Assembly (NCBI RefSeq): GCF_001429045.1 | Contig: NZ_LMHY01000025.1 | Coordinates: 68,040 to 132,039 of the forward strand | Direction: 5' to 3' | DNA: 64,000 bases | DNA from: Pseudomonas sp. Root71 | GTDB lineage: Bacteria > Pseudomonadota > Gammaproteobacteria > Pseudomonadales > Pseudomonadaceae | Shown: one piece after another, positions 38,473 through 49,008 of the stretch | How positions within the stretch are numbered: the first letter of the stretch is position 1 | How the letters are laid out: every line of letters starts with the position of its first letter | Made by a program: the position numbers and the translations under genes | Notes under the pieces: generated by a model | What the model was told of the DNA's origin: nothing | What the model saw: the letters and a program-made list of their open reading frames with translations, nothing else | Database searches by the model: none

Positions 38473-41340
38473 ATGACCCAGATTAATCCTGCCGTTGTAA
38501 ACATAAGTACCGCCAACGAATTCATCGCACGTCACATCGGCCCGCGCGCCGGTGACGAGCAAGCCATGCTCAACAGCCTCGGTTTCGACTCCCTGGAAGC
38601 CCTGAGCGCCAGCGTGATTCCCGACAGCATCAAGGGCACCAGCGTCCTCGGCCTGGAAGACGGCTTGAGCGAAGCCGATGCCCTGGCCTTGATCAAGTCC
38701 ATCGCGACTAAAAACCAGTTGTTCAAGACCTTCATCGGCCAGGGTTACTACGGCACCCACACGCCGTCGCCGATCCTGCGCAACTTGCTGGAAAACCCGG
38801 CCTGGTACACCGCCTACACCCCGTATCAGCCAGAAATCTCCCAGGGCCGTCTCGAAGCGCTGCTGAACTTCCAGACCCTGATCAGCGACCTGACCGGCCT
38901 GCCGATCGCCAACGCCTCGCTGCTGGACGAAGCCACCGCCGCGGCCGAAGCCATGACCTTCTGCAAGCGCCTGAGCAAGAACAAGGGCAGCCACGCATTC
39001 TTCGCCTCCGTGCATTGCCACCCGCAAACCCTCGACGTACTGCGCACCCGTGCCGAGCCTTTGGGCATCGACGTGGTGGTTGGCGACGAGCGCGAACTGA
39101 CTGACGTAACGCCATTCTTCGGCGCGCTGCTGCAATACCCGGCGAGCAACGGTGACGTGTTCGATTACCGCGAGCTGACCGAACGCTTCCACGCCGCCAA
39201 CGCCCTCGTTGCCGTGGCTGCCGACCTGCTGGCCCTGACCGTGCTGACCGCACCGGGCGAATTCGGCGCCGATGTGGCTATCGGCAGCGCACAGCGCTTC
39301 GGCGTGCCACTGGGCTTCGGTGGCCCGCACGCGGCTTACTTCTCCACCAAGGACGCATTCAAGCGTGACATGCCGGGCCGACTGGTCGGTGTTTCCGTAG
39401 ACCGTTTCGGCAACCCGGCCCTGCGCCTGGCCATGCAGACCCGCGAGCAACACATCCGTCGCGAGAAAGCCACGTCGAACATCTGCACCGCGCAAGTGCT
39501 GTTGGCCAACATCGCCAGCATGTACGCCGTGTACCACGGTCCGAAAGGCCTGACGCAGATCGCCAACCGCGTACATCACCTGACCGCGATCCTGGCCAAA
39601 GGCTTGAGCGCATTGGGCCTGAACGTCGAACAAGCGAGTTTCTTCGACACCCTGACCGTGAAGACCGGCGCGCAAACCACCGCCCTGCACGACAAGGCAC
39701 ACGCCCAGCGCATCAACCTGCGCGTGGTCGATGGCGAACGCCTGGGCCTGTCCCTGGATGAAACCACCACCCAGGCCGACGTTGAAACCCTGTGGAGCCT
39801 GCTGTCCGACGGCAAGGCCCTGCCGGACTTCGCCGCCCTCGCCGCCTCGGTCACCAGCACCATTCCGGCCGCGCTGGTGCGTCAGTCGCCGATTCTCAGC
39901 CACCCGGTGTTCAACCGCTATCACTCGGAAACCGAGCTGATGCGCTACCTGCGCAAACTGGCGGACAAGGACCTGGCGCTGGACCGCACCATGATCCCGC
40001 TGGGTTCGTGCACCATGAAACTCAACGCCGCCAGCGAAATGATCCCGGTGACCTGGGCCGAGTTCGGCGCCCTGCACCCGTTCGCCCCGGCCGAGCAAAG
40101 CGCCGGCTACCAGCAATTGACCGACGAGCTGGAAGCGATGCTTTGCGCTGCCACCGGCTACGACTCGGTATCCTTGCAACCGAACGCCGGCTCCCAGGGT
40201 GAATACGCAGGTCTGCTGGCGATCCGTGCCTACCACCAGAGCCGTGGCGAAGACCGTCGCGACATCTGCCTGATCCCGTCGTCGGCCCACGGCACCAACC
40301 CGGCCACCGCACAGATGGCCGGCATGCGTGTCGTCGTCACCGCCTGCGATGCCCGTGGCAACGTCGACATCGAAGACCTGCGCGCCAAGGCGATCGAGCA
40401 CCGCGAACACCTCGCCGCACTGATGATCACCTACCCGTCCACCCACGGCGTGTTCGAAGAAGGCATCCGCGAAATCTGCGGCATCGTTCATGACAACGGC
40501 GGCCAGGTGTACATTGACGGCGCCAACATGAACGCCATGGTCGGCCTCTGCGCGCCGGGCAAGTTCGGCGGCGACGTATCGCACCTGAACCTGCACAAGA
40601 CCTTCTGCATTCCACACGGCGGTGGCGGCCCGGGCGTCGGCCCGATCGGCGTGAAATCGCACCTGGCACCCTTCCTGCCAGGCCACGCCCAGATGGAGCG
40701 CAAGGAAGGCGCCGTTTGCGCGGCACCGTTCGGCAGCGCGAGCATCCTGCCGATCACCTGGATGTACATTCGTATGATGGGTGGCGCGGGCCTCAAGCGT
40801 GCTTCGCAGCTGGCGATCCTCAATGCCAACTACATCTCCCGTCGCCTCGAAGAGCACTACCCGGTTCTGTACACCGGCAGCAATGGCCTGGTGGCGCACG
40901 AGTGCATCCTCGACCTGCGTCCACTGAAAGACAGCAGCGGCATCAGCGTCGATGACGTCGCCAAGCGCCTGATCGACTTCGGCTTCCACGCACCGACCAT
41001 GTCGTTCCCGGTGGCCGGCACGTTGATGATCGAACCGACCGAAAGTGAATCCAAGGAAGAACTGGACCGCTTCTGCGACGCCATGATCCGCATCCGCGAA
41101 GAAATCCGCGCAGTGGAAAACGGCACCCTGGACAAGGACGACAACCCGCTGAAAAACGCGCCGCACACCGCCAAGGAGCTGGTGGGCGAGTGGTCGCACC
41201 CGTACAGCCGTGAGCAAGCGGTGTACCCGGTTGCGTCGCTGATCGAAGGCAAGTACTGGCCGCCGGTCGGTCGCGTCGACAACGTGTTTGGCGACCGCAA
41301 TCTGGTCTGCGCCTGCCCGTCGATCGAAAGCTACGCTTAA
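38473..41340 (+). CDS. gcvP: Glycine dehydrogenase (decarboxylating), P protein
   Basis: PLP enzyme that decarboxylates glycine and passes the aminomethyl group to GcvH. 955 aa, the single-chain form with two homologous halves. PLP Lys709 lies in [18 protein letters not shown]. The N-terminal half opens [17 protein letters not shown]. It begins 11 bp after gcvH. Confidence 0.97.
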   Translation: MTQINPAVVNISTANEFIARHIGPRAGDEQAMLNSLGFDSLEALSASVIPDSIKGTSVLGLEDGLSEADALALIKSIATKNQLFKTFIGQGYYGTHTPSPILRNLLENPAWYTAYTPYQPEISQGRLEALLNFQTLISDLTGLPIANASLLDEATAAAEAMTFCKRLSKNKGSHAFFASVHCHPQTLDVLRTRAEPLGIDVVVGDERELTDVTPFFGALLQYPASNGDVFDYRELTERFHAANALVAVAADLLALTVLTAPGEFGADVAIGSAQRFGVPLGFGGPHAAYFSTKDAFKRDMPGRLVGVSVDRFGNPALRLAMQTREQHIRREKATSNICTAQVLLANIASMYAVYHGPKGLTQIANRVHHLTAILAKGLSALGLNVEQASFFDTLTVKTGAQTTALHDKAHAQRINLRVVDGERLGLSLDETTTQADVETLWSLLSDGKALPDFAALAASVTSTIPAALVRQSPILSHPVFNRYHSETELMRYLRKLADKDLALDRTMIPLGSCTMKLNAASEMIPVTWAEFGALHPFAPAEQSAGYQQLTDELEAMLCAATGYDSVSLQPNAGSQGEYAGLLAIRAYHQSRGEDRRDICLIPSSAHGTNPATAQMAGMRVVVTACDARGNVDIEDLRAKAIEHREHLAALMITYPSTHGVFEEGIREICGIVHDNGGQVYIDGANMNAMVGLCAPGKFGGDVSHLNLHKTFCIPHGGGGPGVGPIGVKSHLAPFLPGHAQMERKEGAVCAAPFGSASILPITWMYIRMMGGAGLKRASQLAILNANYISRRLEEHYPVLYTGSNGLVAHECILDLRPLKDSSGISVDDVAKRLIDFGFHAPTMSFPVAGTLMIEPTESESKEELDRFCDAMIRIREEIRAVENGTLDKDDNPLKNAPHTAKELVGEWSHPYSREQAVYPVASLIEGKYWPPVGRVDNVFGDRNLVCACPSIESYA

Positions 41341-41350
41341 ACGAATGAGG

Positions 41351-41368
41351 GGGCGGATTGATCCGCCC
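41351..41368. other. Hairpin after gcvP
   Basis: Perfect GGGCGGAT/ATCCGCCC arms with a TG centre, 11 bp past the gcvP stop and without a T-run. Possibly an mRNA-stabilising or processing structure rather than a terminator. Confidence 0.5.
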
Positions 41369-41392
41369 CACTCAAGAACACCGCAAACCTCC

Positions 41393-41477
41393 TGTAGGAG
41401 CTGCCGCAGGCTGCGATCTTTTGATCTTGATCTTGAAAAAACAGGATCAAAAGATCGCAGCCTGCGGCAGCTCCTAC
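41393..41477. repeat. REP pair, family 1, between gcvP and sdaA
   Basis: Inverted TGTAGGAGCTGCCGCAGGCT copies. It occupies the place where glyA2 is found in P. aeruginosa. Confidence 0.9.
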
Positions 41478-41526
41478 GCAAAGCATCTCCCGTGATACGC
41501 CTATAACAAGAAACCGGAGAACCACC

Positions 41527-42903
<1,377 letters not shown>

Positions 42904-42939
42904 TGCGCGCTCATCTGCACCCTTCTTCAGGAGCTGAAT

Positions 42940-44064
42940 ATGTCCACCGAACAACTGTTGAAAACTCCGTTGCACGCACTGCACATTGAACTCGGCGCCC
43001 GCATGGTGCCCTTCGCCGGCTACGACATGCCCGTGCAGTACCCGCTGGGCGTGATGAAAGAACACCAGCACACCCGCGACCAGGCCGGGCTGTTCGATGT
43101 CTCGCACATGGGCCAGATCCGCCTGACCGGCGCCAATGCCGCCAAAGCCCTGGAAAGCCTGGTGCCGGTGGACATCATCGACCTGCCAGTGGGCATGCAG
43201 CGTTACGCCATGTTCACTAACGAGACCGGCGGCATCCTCGACGACCTGATGGTCGCCAACCTGGGTAACGACGAACTGTTCCTGGTGGTCAACGCCGCCT
43301 GCAAGGATCAGGACCTGGCCCACCTTCGCAAGCACATCGGCGACCAGTGCAGCATCGAGCCGCTGTTCGAAGAGCGTGCCCTGCTCGCCCTGCAAGGCCC
43401 GGCGGCAGTCACTGTACTGGCGCGTCTGGCGCCGGAAGTGGCAAAGATGACCTTCATGCAGTTCGCCCGCGTGAAACTGCTGGGCGTGGACTGCTTTGTC
43501 AGCCGTTCGGGTTACACCGGTGAAGACGGCTATGAAATTTCCGTACCCGCCGCCAACGCCGAAGCCCTGGCTCGTGCCCTGCTGGCCGAACCGGAAGTGG
43601 CCGCCATCGGCCTTGGCGCTCGTGACTCCCTGCGCCTGGAAGCCGGCCTGTGCCTGTACGGCCATGACATGAACACCGACACCACCCCGATCGAGGCAAG
43701 CCTGCTGTGGGCAATCTCCAAGCCACGTCGCGCTGATGGCGCACGGGCCGGCGGCTTCCCTGGCGCCGAAACCGTATTTGCCCAGCAACAGGCAGGCGTG
43801 AACCGCAAACGTGTAGGTCTGCTACCACAGGAACGTACACCCGTGCGTGAAGGCGCCGAGATCGTCAACGAAGCCGGCGACATCATCGGCAGCGTCTGCA
43901 GCGGTGGTTTCGGGCCGACCCTGGGTGGGCCGCTGGCCATGGGTTATGTCGACAGCGCCTACATCGCACTGGACACACCGGTCTGGGCAATCGTTCGTGG
44001 GAAAAAGGTGCCTTTGCTTGTAAGCAAAATGCCATTTGTTCCACAACGCTACTATCGTGGTTGA
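42940..44064 (+). CDS. gcvT: Glycine cleavage system aminomethyltransferase (T protein)
   Basis: Transfers the methylene group to tetrahydrofolate and releases ammonia. 374 aa. Family segments: MVPFAGYDMPVQYPLG near residue 20, LFDVSHMGQI, the catalytic-Asp region YTGEDGYEISVP, GLGARDSLRLEAGLCLYGHDM. Last gene of the operon; GGAG ribosome-binding site. Confidence 0.96.
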   Translation: MSTEQLLKTPLHALHIELGARMVPFAGYDMPVQYPLGVMKEHQHTRDQAGLFDVSHMGQIRLTGANAAKALESLVPVDIIDLPVGMQRYAMFTNETGGILDDLMVANLGNDELFLVVNAACKDQDLAHLRKHIGDQCSIEPLFEERALLALQGPAAVTVLARLAPEVAKMTFMQFARVKLLGVDCFVSRSGYTGEDGYEISVPAANAEALARALLAEPEVAAIGLGARDSLRLEAGLCLYGHDMNTDTTPIEASLLWAISKPRRADGARAGGFPGAETVFAQQQAGVNRKRVGLLPQERTPVREGAEIVNEAGDIIGSVCSGGFGPTLGGPLAMGYVDSAYIALDTPVWAIVRGKKVPLLVSKMPFVPQRYYRG

Positions 44065-44467
44065 TTGACTGTTCCTATAAGTAACGCGGTTGCGTTAACT
44101 GTGCACTAATGTGTAACGCAACCGCCATAAAACAGTGCAATGTTTGGCTCTAAGCTTCGATTATGAACTTTGCTTATAACGATCGAAAACAATTGAACGA
44201 GGTTAGAGAATAAGGCCCCACTAGTGGACTGACTTTGCCAGCAACCTGAGGAAATCCGGGGCCTTCACGGGGCTTGTTTTTTCTCCCGTAGTTGGCGTAG
44301 AGTTTGTTCACTGTGTTTGCATGGGTCGCTTGGAATCGTGACCTGGGCAGTAGCCTACAAGTTAGCTACATCCCGTTCGACGTCTTCTTACTCTCCTGCA
44401 ACCAGCCCCAGTACTCTTTCATGAGAAGGAGACTGTCATTAATTTTTTGCGTCAAAGGAAATAAGAA
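44065..44467. other. Structured leader region between gcvT and csp
   Basis: 403 bp without a supported protein gene. It holds a strong hairpin (GCGGTTGCGTTA/TAACGCAACCGC, 44086-44125) just after gcvT and pairing AAGGCCCC/GGGGCCTT arms (44212-44219 with 44258-44265), followed by a T-rich stretch near 44275. This may be a long cold-shock 5' leader, an attenuator or a small RNA. Confidence 0.5.
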
Positions 44468-44680
44468 ATGTCCCAACGTCAGAGCGGTACCGTCAAGTGG
44501 TTTAACGACGAGAAAGGTTTTGGTTTTATCACTCCTGAAAGCGGTCCGGATCTGTTCGTGCATTTCCGCGCCATCCAGGGCAACGGCTTCAAAAGCCTGA
44601 AAGAAGGCCAGAAAGTGACTTTCATCGCTGTGCAGGGCCAGAAAGGCATGCAGGCTGACGAAGTACAAGCAGAAGCCTAA
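44468..44680 (+). CDS. Cold-shock domain protein
   Basis: 70 aa single cold-shock domain. RNA-binding motifs KGFGFITP (RNP1) and LFVHFRAI (RNP2). Likely an RNA chaperone in the cytoplasm. It has a long structured 5' region, as is common for csp genes, and a strong terminator. Confidence 0.96.
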
Positions 44681-44695
44681 TCTTCTGTAACGAAA

Positions 44696-44727
44696 AAGCC
44701 CCTGATGCTGACATCAGGGGCTTTTTT
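44696..44727 (+). terminator. Rho-independent terminator of csp
   Basis: Perfect 12-bp stem AAGCCCCTGATG/CATCAGGGGCTT with a CTGA loop, followed by six T. The A-run on the other side could make it work on both strands. Confidence 0.93.
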
Positions 44728-44776
44728 GTGCGCATAAATCCGTAAAATGGCTTCTTTTTTTGCCGAGAGCCTGCCC

Positions 44777-45265
44777 ATGTCGAAACACCTGCTTACCCCC
44801 CAGGGCGAGTTCCCCGCCGCTGGCCTGGGTCGTCGCCTGGCAGCCATGTTCTATGATTTCCTGCTGTGCACAGCCCTGCTGATCGTCACCAGCGGCATCT
44901 ACAAGATGATCCAGATGGCGATCATCGGCGAAGAAAGGATGCGCACCTTGACCGAAGCGGGCGCACTGGACGGCGATCCCCTGCTCTCCACAGTTCTTTT
45001 ATTCGTACTGTTCGGCTTCTTCGCCAAATTCTGGACCTGGTCCGGTCAGACCCTGGGCATGCAGGTCTGGTGCATTCGCGTGCAGAATGCCGACGGCTCG
45101 TCCATCAGCCTTTTGCAGGCGCTGCTGCGCTTTTTGGTGTCGATTGCTTCACTGCTGTGTGTTGGCCTGGGATTCTTCTGGTCGCTGTTCGACAAGCAGA
45201 AACGCAGCTGGCATGACATCTACTCCAATACCGAACTGGTGCGGATTCCGAAGAAGACCAAATAA
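44777..45265 (+). CDS. RDD family membrane protein
   Basis: 162 aa from the ATG at 44777 (MSKHLLTPQGEFP). GLGRRLAAMFYDFLLC carries the Arg/Asp-Asp-type signature in TM1; TM2 (TVLLFVLFGFFAKFWTWSGQTLGMQVWCIRV) and TM3 (LVSIASLLCVGLGFFWSLFD) follow, then KQKRSWHDIYSNTELV, typical of the family. Function unknown; RDD proteins are linked to transport. Confidence 0.9.
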   Translation: MSKHLLTPQGEFPAAGLGRRLAAMFYDFLLCTALLIVTSGIYKMIQMAIIGEERMRTLTEAGALDGDPLLSTVLLFVLFGFFAKFWTWSGQTLGMQVWCIRVQNADGSSISLLQALLRFLVSIASLLCVGLGFFWSLFDKQKRSWHDIYSNTELVRIPKKTK

Positions 45266-45285
45266 TTTCCCGACGCAGAAACCAC

Positions 45286-45375
45286 TGTGGGAGCGAGCTT
45301 GCTCGCGATAGCGGCATGACATTCAACAGTGATGTTGACTGACACGACCTCATCGCGAGCAGGCTCGCTCCCACA
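45286..45375. repeat. REP pair, family 2
   Basis: Inverted TGTGGGAGCGAGCTTGCTCG copies between the convergent RDD and nadA genes. It is the last REP element seen in the window. Confidence 0.88.
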
Positions 45376-45400
45376 ATTTTTACGACTTACCTGACAAATA

Positions 45401-46459
45401 TCAGGCGTTACCGGCCAGCTTCATCCGTGCCGCCTGGGTGAAATCAAGCATGCGCTTGAGCGGGCGAATAGCTTGCGGAATCAGCGCCGGGTCGACAAAG
45501 ATCTCGTTCGACCCTTCCTTCAACGCCCTGAGCGTGCGCTCAAGGGTGTTCATGGCCATCCACGGGCAATGCGCACAACTGCGGCATGCGGCGCCGTTAC
45601 CCGCCGTTGGGGCCTCGATAAAGACCTTGTCCGGGCACAGCTGCTGCATCTTGTAGAAGATGCCACGGTCGGTTGCGACGATCAGCGTCTTGTTCGGCAG
45701 GCTCTGTGCCGCCGCGATCAACTGACTGGTGGAACCCACGGCGTCCGCCAATTCGATCACCGAGGTCGGCGACTCCGGGTGCACCAGAATCGCAGCATCC
45801 GGGTACAGCGCCTTCATGTCTTCAAGCTGCTTGGATTTGAACTCTTCGTGAACGATGCAGGCACCGTCCCATAGCAGCATGTCGGCACCGGTCTGGCGCT
45901 GGATGTAGGTCCCCAGGTGCTTGTCCGGGCCCCAGATGATGGTCTCGCCGTTGTCCATCAGGCTTTCGACGATTTCCAGCGCACAGCTTGAAGTCACCAC
46001 CCAATCCGCTCGGGCCTTTACCGCAGCGGAAGTGTTGGCGTACACCACCACCGTGCGCTCCGGGTGTTGATCGCAGAACGCGGAAAACTCGTCCACCGGG
46101 CAACCCAGGTCGAGCGAACAGGTCGCTTCGAGCGTCGGCATCAGCACGCGCTTTTCCGGGTTGAGGATCTTGGCAGTTTCACCCATGAACTTCACGCCGG
46201 CGACGACCACGGTCTTGGCCGGATGAGCGTTGCCGAAGCGGGCCATCTCCAGCGAGTCGGAGACACAGCCGCCCGTCTCTTCGGCCAGCGCCTGAATGAC
46301 AGGGTCACAATAGAAGTGGGCCACCAGTACCGCGTCCTGAGCCTTGAGCTCGGCAGCGATGGCAGCACGGTAATAAGCCTCTTCATCGGCGGTCAGCGGC
46401 TTGGGCTGTTTGGCGTCGAGGTGGGCTTGAACCAAAAGGCGTTCGGAAATTTGCGTCAT
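45401..46459 (-). CDS. nadA: Quinolinate synthase
   Basis: Condenses iminoaspartate with dihydroxyacetone phosphate for NAD synthesis. 352 aa from the ATG at 46459 ([11 protein letters not shown]); a longer in-frame start adds residues without homology. [4Fe-4S] ligand Cys residues are in CSLDLGCP, the central TSSCALE and the C-terminal [13 protein letters not shown]. Phosphate-binding and substrate segments ([22 protein letters not shown]) are intact. Chromosomal boundary gene of the insertion. Confidence 0.96.
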   Translation of the reverse strand: MTQISERLLVQAHLDAKQPKPLTADEEAYYRAAIAAELKAQDAVLVAHFYCDPVIQALAEETGGCVSDSLEMARFGNAHPAKTVVVAGVKFMGETAKILNPEKRVLMPTLEATCSLDLGCPVDEFSAFCDQHPERTVVVYANTSAAVKARADWVVTSSCALEIVESLMDNGETIIWGPDKHLGTYIQRQTGADMLLWDGACIVHEEFKSKQLEDMKALYPDAAILVHPESPTSVIELADAVGSTSQLIAAAQSLPNKTLIVATDRGIFYKMQQLCPDKVFIEAPTAGNGAACRSCAHCPWMAMNTLERTLRALKEGSNEIFVDPALIPQAIRPLKRMLDFTQAARMKLAGNA

Positions 46460-46665
46460 GTTCGCAAGACCTGCAGGCGCATTCGCGCGAAAGTCGAGTA
46501 TACACCCGGCTCCGGACCCATCGGGGTACCGCCGGGAAAGTGAGTATTCATCAGGCACGGACAGCGTTGAAGCTGCGCAAGGCTACAGAATATCCGACGG
46601 ATGCAAAAGGTGATTCTGACCTGCGTCATGCGCAGCAGCGCGCTGCGAAGCGGGCTTGAATCGCG

Positions 46666-46705
46666 GGCAAAAAAAAACCCGGAAACCCTCACTTGCGTGG
46701 GCCTT
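46666..46705. repeat. Left 40-bp direct repeat of the tgl insertion (att-like)
   Basis: Matches 55881-55920 at 39 of 40 positions; the only difference is C at 46686 for T at 55901. The repeat is part of the tRNA-Lys terminator at the other end. Here the outer 5' arm of that terminator is missing, as expected for a recombined site. Confidence 0.8.
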
Positions 46706-47330
46706 GTGATCGAACTAACGGTGCGCGAAATTCTCTAGGACAACCATGGAACAAGCACCCTGAACTTCACCATTCCGGCAGATGTGGTGTTTCGTAACAC
46801 CGCATTATTGGGCATACCTGCCAACGGCTGGCGTACCGACAGCCGTCCAGTCGACAATCCTGCTGTCCTTGCCATTATCCATCAGCGAGCCATCGAGTTC
46901 TTCCCGGAACGGCTTGCGCAGAAGTACTGATACCCGTGGAACAGGTACTGCTGGATTTGAGTCTCGCGGAAAGAGCCAAATACCGCTTCGTGAGCTTGGC
47001 GCAAGACTCGGTACCTTGCGCTTTTATCGAACAGTCGACGCGCCCTCGATTTTTCCGTTTCATCCAGCACGGGTCGGACCAGTCGAACACTGACGATCCA
47101 CTTCACCCAATACCAGCATGTTAATTTCTTGGACAGTACCGCCACAGCTCGCAGAGCTTCTCCACTCGTATTTATATGCTATGCATTGGGAAACCGCCTA
47201 CAAAACAAACATCTATTTCCCACAAAAGCACTGATGACATACTGATTAGAACTGGTTAGCCTCTGATTGAGCAGAAAACATTAAATTTAACTAGCGCGAA
47301 CTATTATTATCGGGCAAGGATGCGACATAT
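46706..47330. other. Non-coding left end of the insertion, possible gene remnant
   Basis: 625 bp with short overlapping frames on both strands. The longest plausible one is minus 46882-47145 (87 aa, no family recognised), which may be a decayed gene. The last 150 bp are A/T-rich and probably hold the operon promoter; AAGGA lies 10 bases before the first start codon. Confidence 0.45.
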
Positions 47331-48077
47331 ATGTCTTCCCTTATTACCTCCCCTGATTCTGTCTACGAATCCGTCGGCGATGGTGTAGAGTCCAGCAATG
47401 CCTCATGGAGCTTCGGAGGTACGACCCCTGAGCACTTTGACTCCCATGTATCGAAATCCGTACCCAAATACAAGGATGGACACGATATCGTGCTGTCGCT
47501 CAGCGACTTTTTTGTAAAGAACGATAGCACCTGCTACGAACTTGGCAGTTCCACCGGCACCCTAACTCGGCAACTTTCACAGCGCCATTGCGCCTCGGCG
47601 AAGTGGGTGGGCATTGATGTAGAAGAAGCCATGACCCGCAAGGCAAACGAGCTTTTGAGCGCATCGCCGCAGCAAAACGTGAGTTTCATTACCGACGACA
47701 TTCTGAACTTTCCCTATGAAAAAAGCGATCTGATAGTTGCGTATTATACTATCCAGTTCGTGCACCCGCGCATTCGCCAAGCCTTGTTCGATCGTATCTA
47801 CGAGTCCTTGAACTGGGGTGGTGCTTTTATCATGTTTGAAAAAGTACGCGGCCCAGACGCACGCTTTCAAGACATCCTCAGCAGCCTGTATATAGATTAT
47901 AAGCGGGACCAAGGTTATAACGCCGATGAAATCCTGGCGAAAACCAGAAGCTTGAAAGGTGTACTTGAGCCTTTTTCCACGGCCGGCAATATCGACATGT
48001 TATCTCGCGCCGGCTTCAAAGATATAACCAGTATTTTCAAGTATATTTGCTTTGAAGGCTTCTTCTGCATCAAGTGA
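47331..48077 (+). CDS. CmoA-like SAM-dependent enzyme (candidate carboxy-SAM synthase)
   Basis: 248 aa class I SAM-binding protein, the length of CmoA. The SAM motif is ELGSSTGTLTRQL near residue 70. The run YTIQFVHPRIRQALFDRIYE, then LNWGGAFIMFEKV and the C-terminal DYKRDQGYNADEI are closely CmoA-like. CmoA makes carboxy-SAM from SAM and prephenate. The segment that aligns with the carboxylate-binding Arg199 of E. coli CmoA reads AKTRSLKG, with an Arg one residue off, so activity is not certain. First gene of the tgl operon. In a 3-thiaglutamate pathway it would supply carboxy-SAM for thiol carboxymethylation (inference); it could instead be the carboxymethyltransferase itself. Confidence 0.75.
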   Translation: MSSLITSPDSVYESVGDGVESSNASWSFGGTTPEHFDSHVSKSVPKYKDGHDIVLSLSDFFVKNDSTCYELGSSTGTLTRQLSQRHCASAKWVGIDVEEAMTRKANELLSASPQQNVSFITDDILNFPYEKSDLIVAYYTIQFVHPRIRQALFDRIYESLNWGGAFIMFEKVRGPDARFQDILSSLYIDYKRDQGYNADEILAKTRSLKGVLEPFSTAGNIDMLSRAGFKDITSIFKYICFEGFFCIK

Positions 48078-48090
48078 CCGGGATGTGATC

Positions 48091-49008
48091 GTGAGCACAA
48101 CTATAGAACAACAGTACTTGCAACTTTTGCAGATGCCAGACACGTTTCGCGTGCAGAAAATGAGTTGTGAGTTGTGCAATTCAAAAGAACATTGGGTTTT
48201 GCTGGAAAATATCCGGGGTCCCGATAACCAAGCAGTGGCATTGCCGGTGTTAGGCTGCCAGGGTTGTGGACATATTTTCCAAAAATACCGCTTCGAGGAA
48301 GCTTTCTACAGCGCGTACTACGACAAATTCTACCGCTTAAGTTTGTTCGGCAATACGGAACCGGAGCGTGCCTTCTTTCTTGACCAGATACGCCGCGGCG
48401 AATACTTGTGTCGATACTTGCAAGATGTGCTTCCCGCCAGAGGTAAAATGCTTGATGTCGGTTGTTCCGCCGGCGGCCTGATGATTCCTTTCGCTAAACG
48501 GGGCTGGACAGTAAGAGGCAATGACCCTGACCGGGCCTACGTGGAATACGGCAAAAACATCGGCCTGGAAATCGACCTGATAGGTGCCGAACGCATGAGC
48601 CCCAGTGGTGATTACAACCTGATCATCATCAATGGTTCACTGGAACATATTCATGACGCCAATCAAGTCATGCAACTTTGCCGGCAGGCCAGTGCCGAGG
48701 ACGGGTTGTTGTTGATTGAAGGTCGCGCGCTGGGTTACGGCATCGAACAAGGGTTTCTAACCCATAACCATCGCCGTTACTTGAGTGCCAGCAGCATCGA
48801 GTACTTGATGTGCCAACATGGTTGGGAACCGATACGGACCACCCATGAGCCCGTGTGCGGGCCGACTCGGCCGGGAGCGGTGTTCGTGCTAGGGCGCATC
48901 TGTGCCCAGACGGTCTCCGAACACCTCGAAAGCATCAAGGCCCAGGGTCGCAAGGCACTTCGGGAGACTTACATGCCCAGCCTGCACGCATTGCGAGCCC
49001 GCGCATGA
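48091..49008 (+). CDS. tglF: SAM-dependent transferase with N-terminal zinc-ribbon-like motif (candidate TglF)
   Basis: 305 aa from GTG at 48091, chosen for its GGGATG ribosome-binding site and the nearby upstream stop. The frame is open to 48052, so the start is uncertain. CELC...CQGC near residues 26-60 suggests a metal-binding ribbon; the SAM site LDVGCSAGGLMIPFAKRG is near residue 120. By elimination it is the likely S-carboxymethyltransferase of the thiol intermediate, as TglF does with carboxy-SAM in P. syringae. The letter assignment is tentative. Its stop overlaps the protease start (ATGA). Confidence 0.65.
   Translation: MSTTIEQQYLQLLQMPDTFRVQKMSCELCNSKEHWVLLENIRGPDNQAVALPVLGCQGCGHIFQKYRFEEAFYSAYYDKFYRLSLFGNTEPERAFFLDQIRRGEYLCRYLQDVLPARGKMLDVGCSAGGLMIPFAKRGWTVRGNDPDRAYVEYGKNIGLEIDLIGAERMSPSGDYNLIIINGSLEHIHDANQVMQLCRQASAEDGLLLIEGRALGYGIEQGFLTHNHRRYLSASSIEYLMCQHGWEPIRTTHEPVCGPTRPGAVFVLGRICAQTVSEHLESIKAQGRKALRETYMPSLHALRARA

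Noticed and set aside
38425..41481. Very long antisense reading frame (about 1,018 codons) opposite gcvP
   Set aside because: It is a shadow of the gcvP codon pattern in GC-rich DNA; the product shows no domain and gcvP is certain.
46882..47145. 87-codon minus-strand frame in the left end of the island
   Set aside because: No family recognised, no good ribosome-binding site, overlaps other short frames; kept only as a possible gene remnant.
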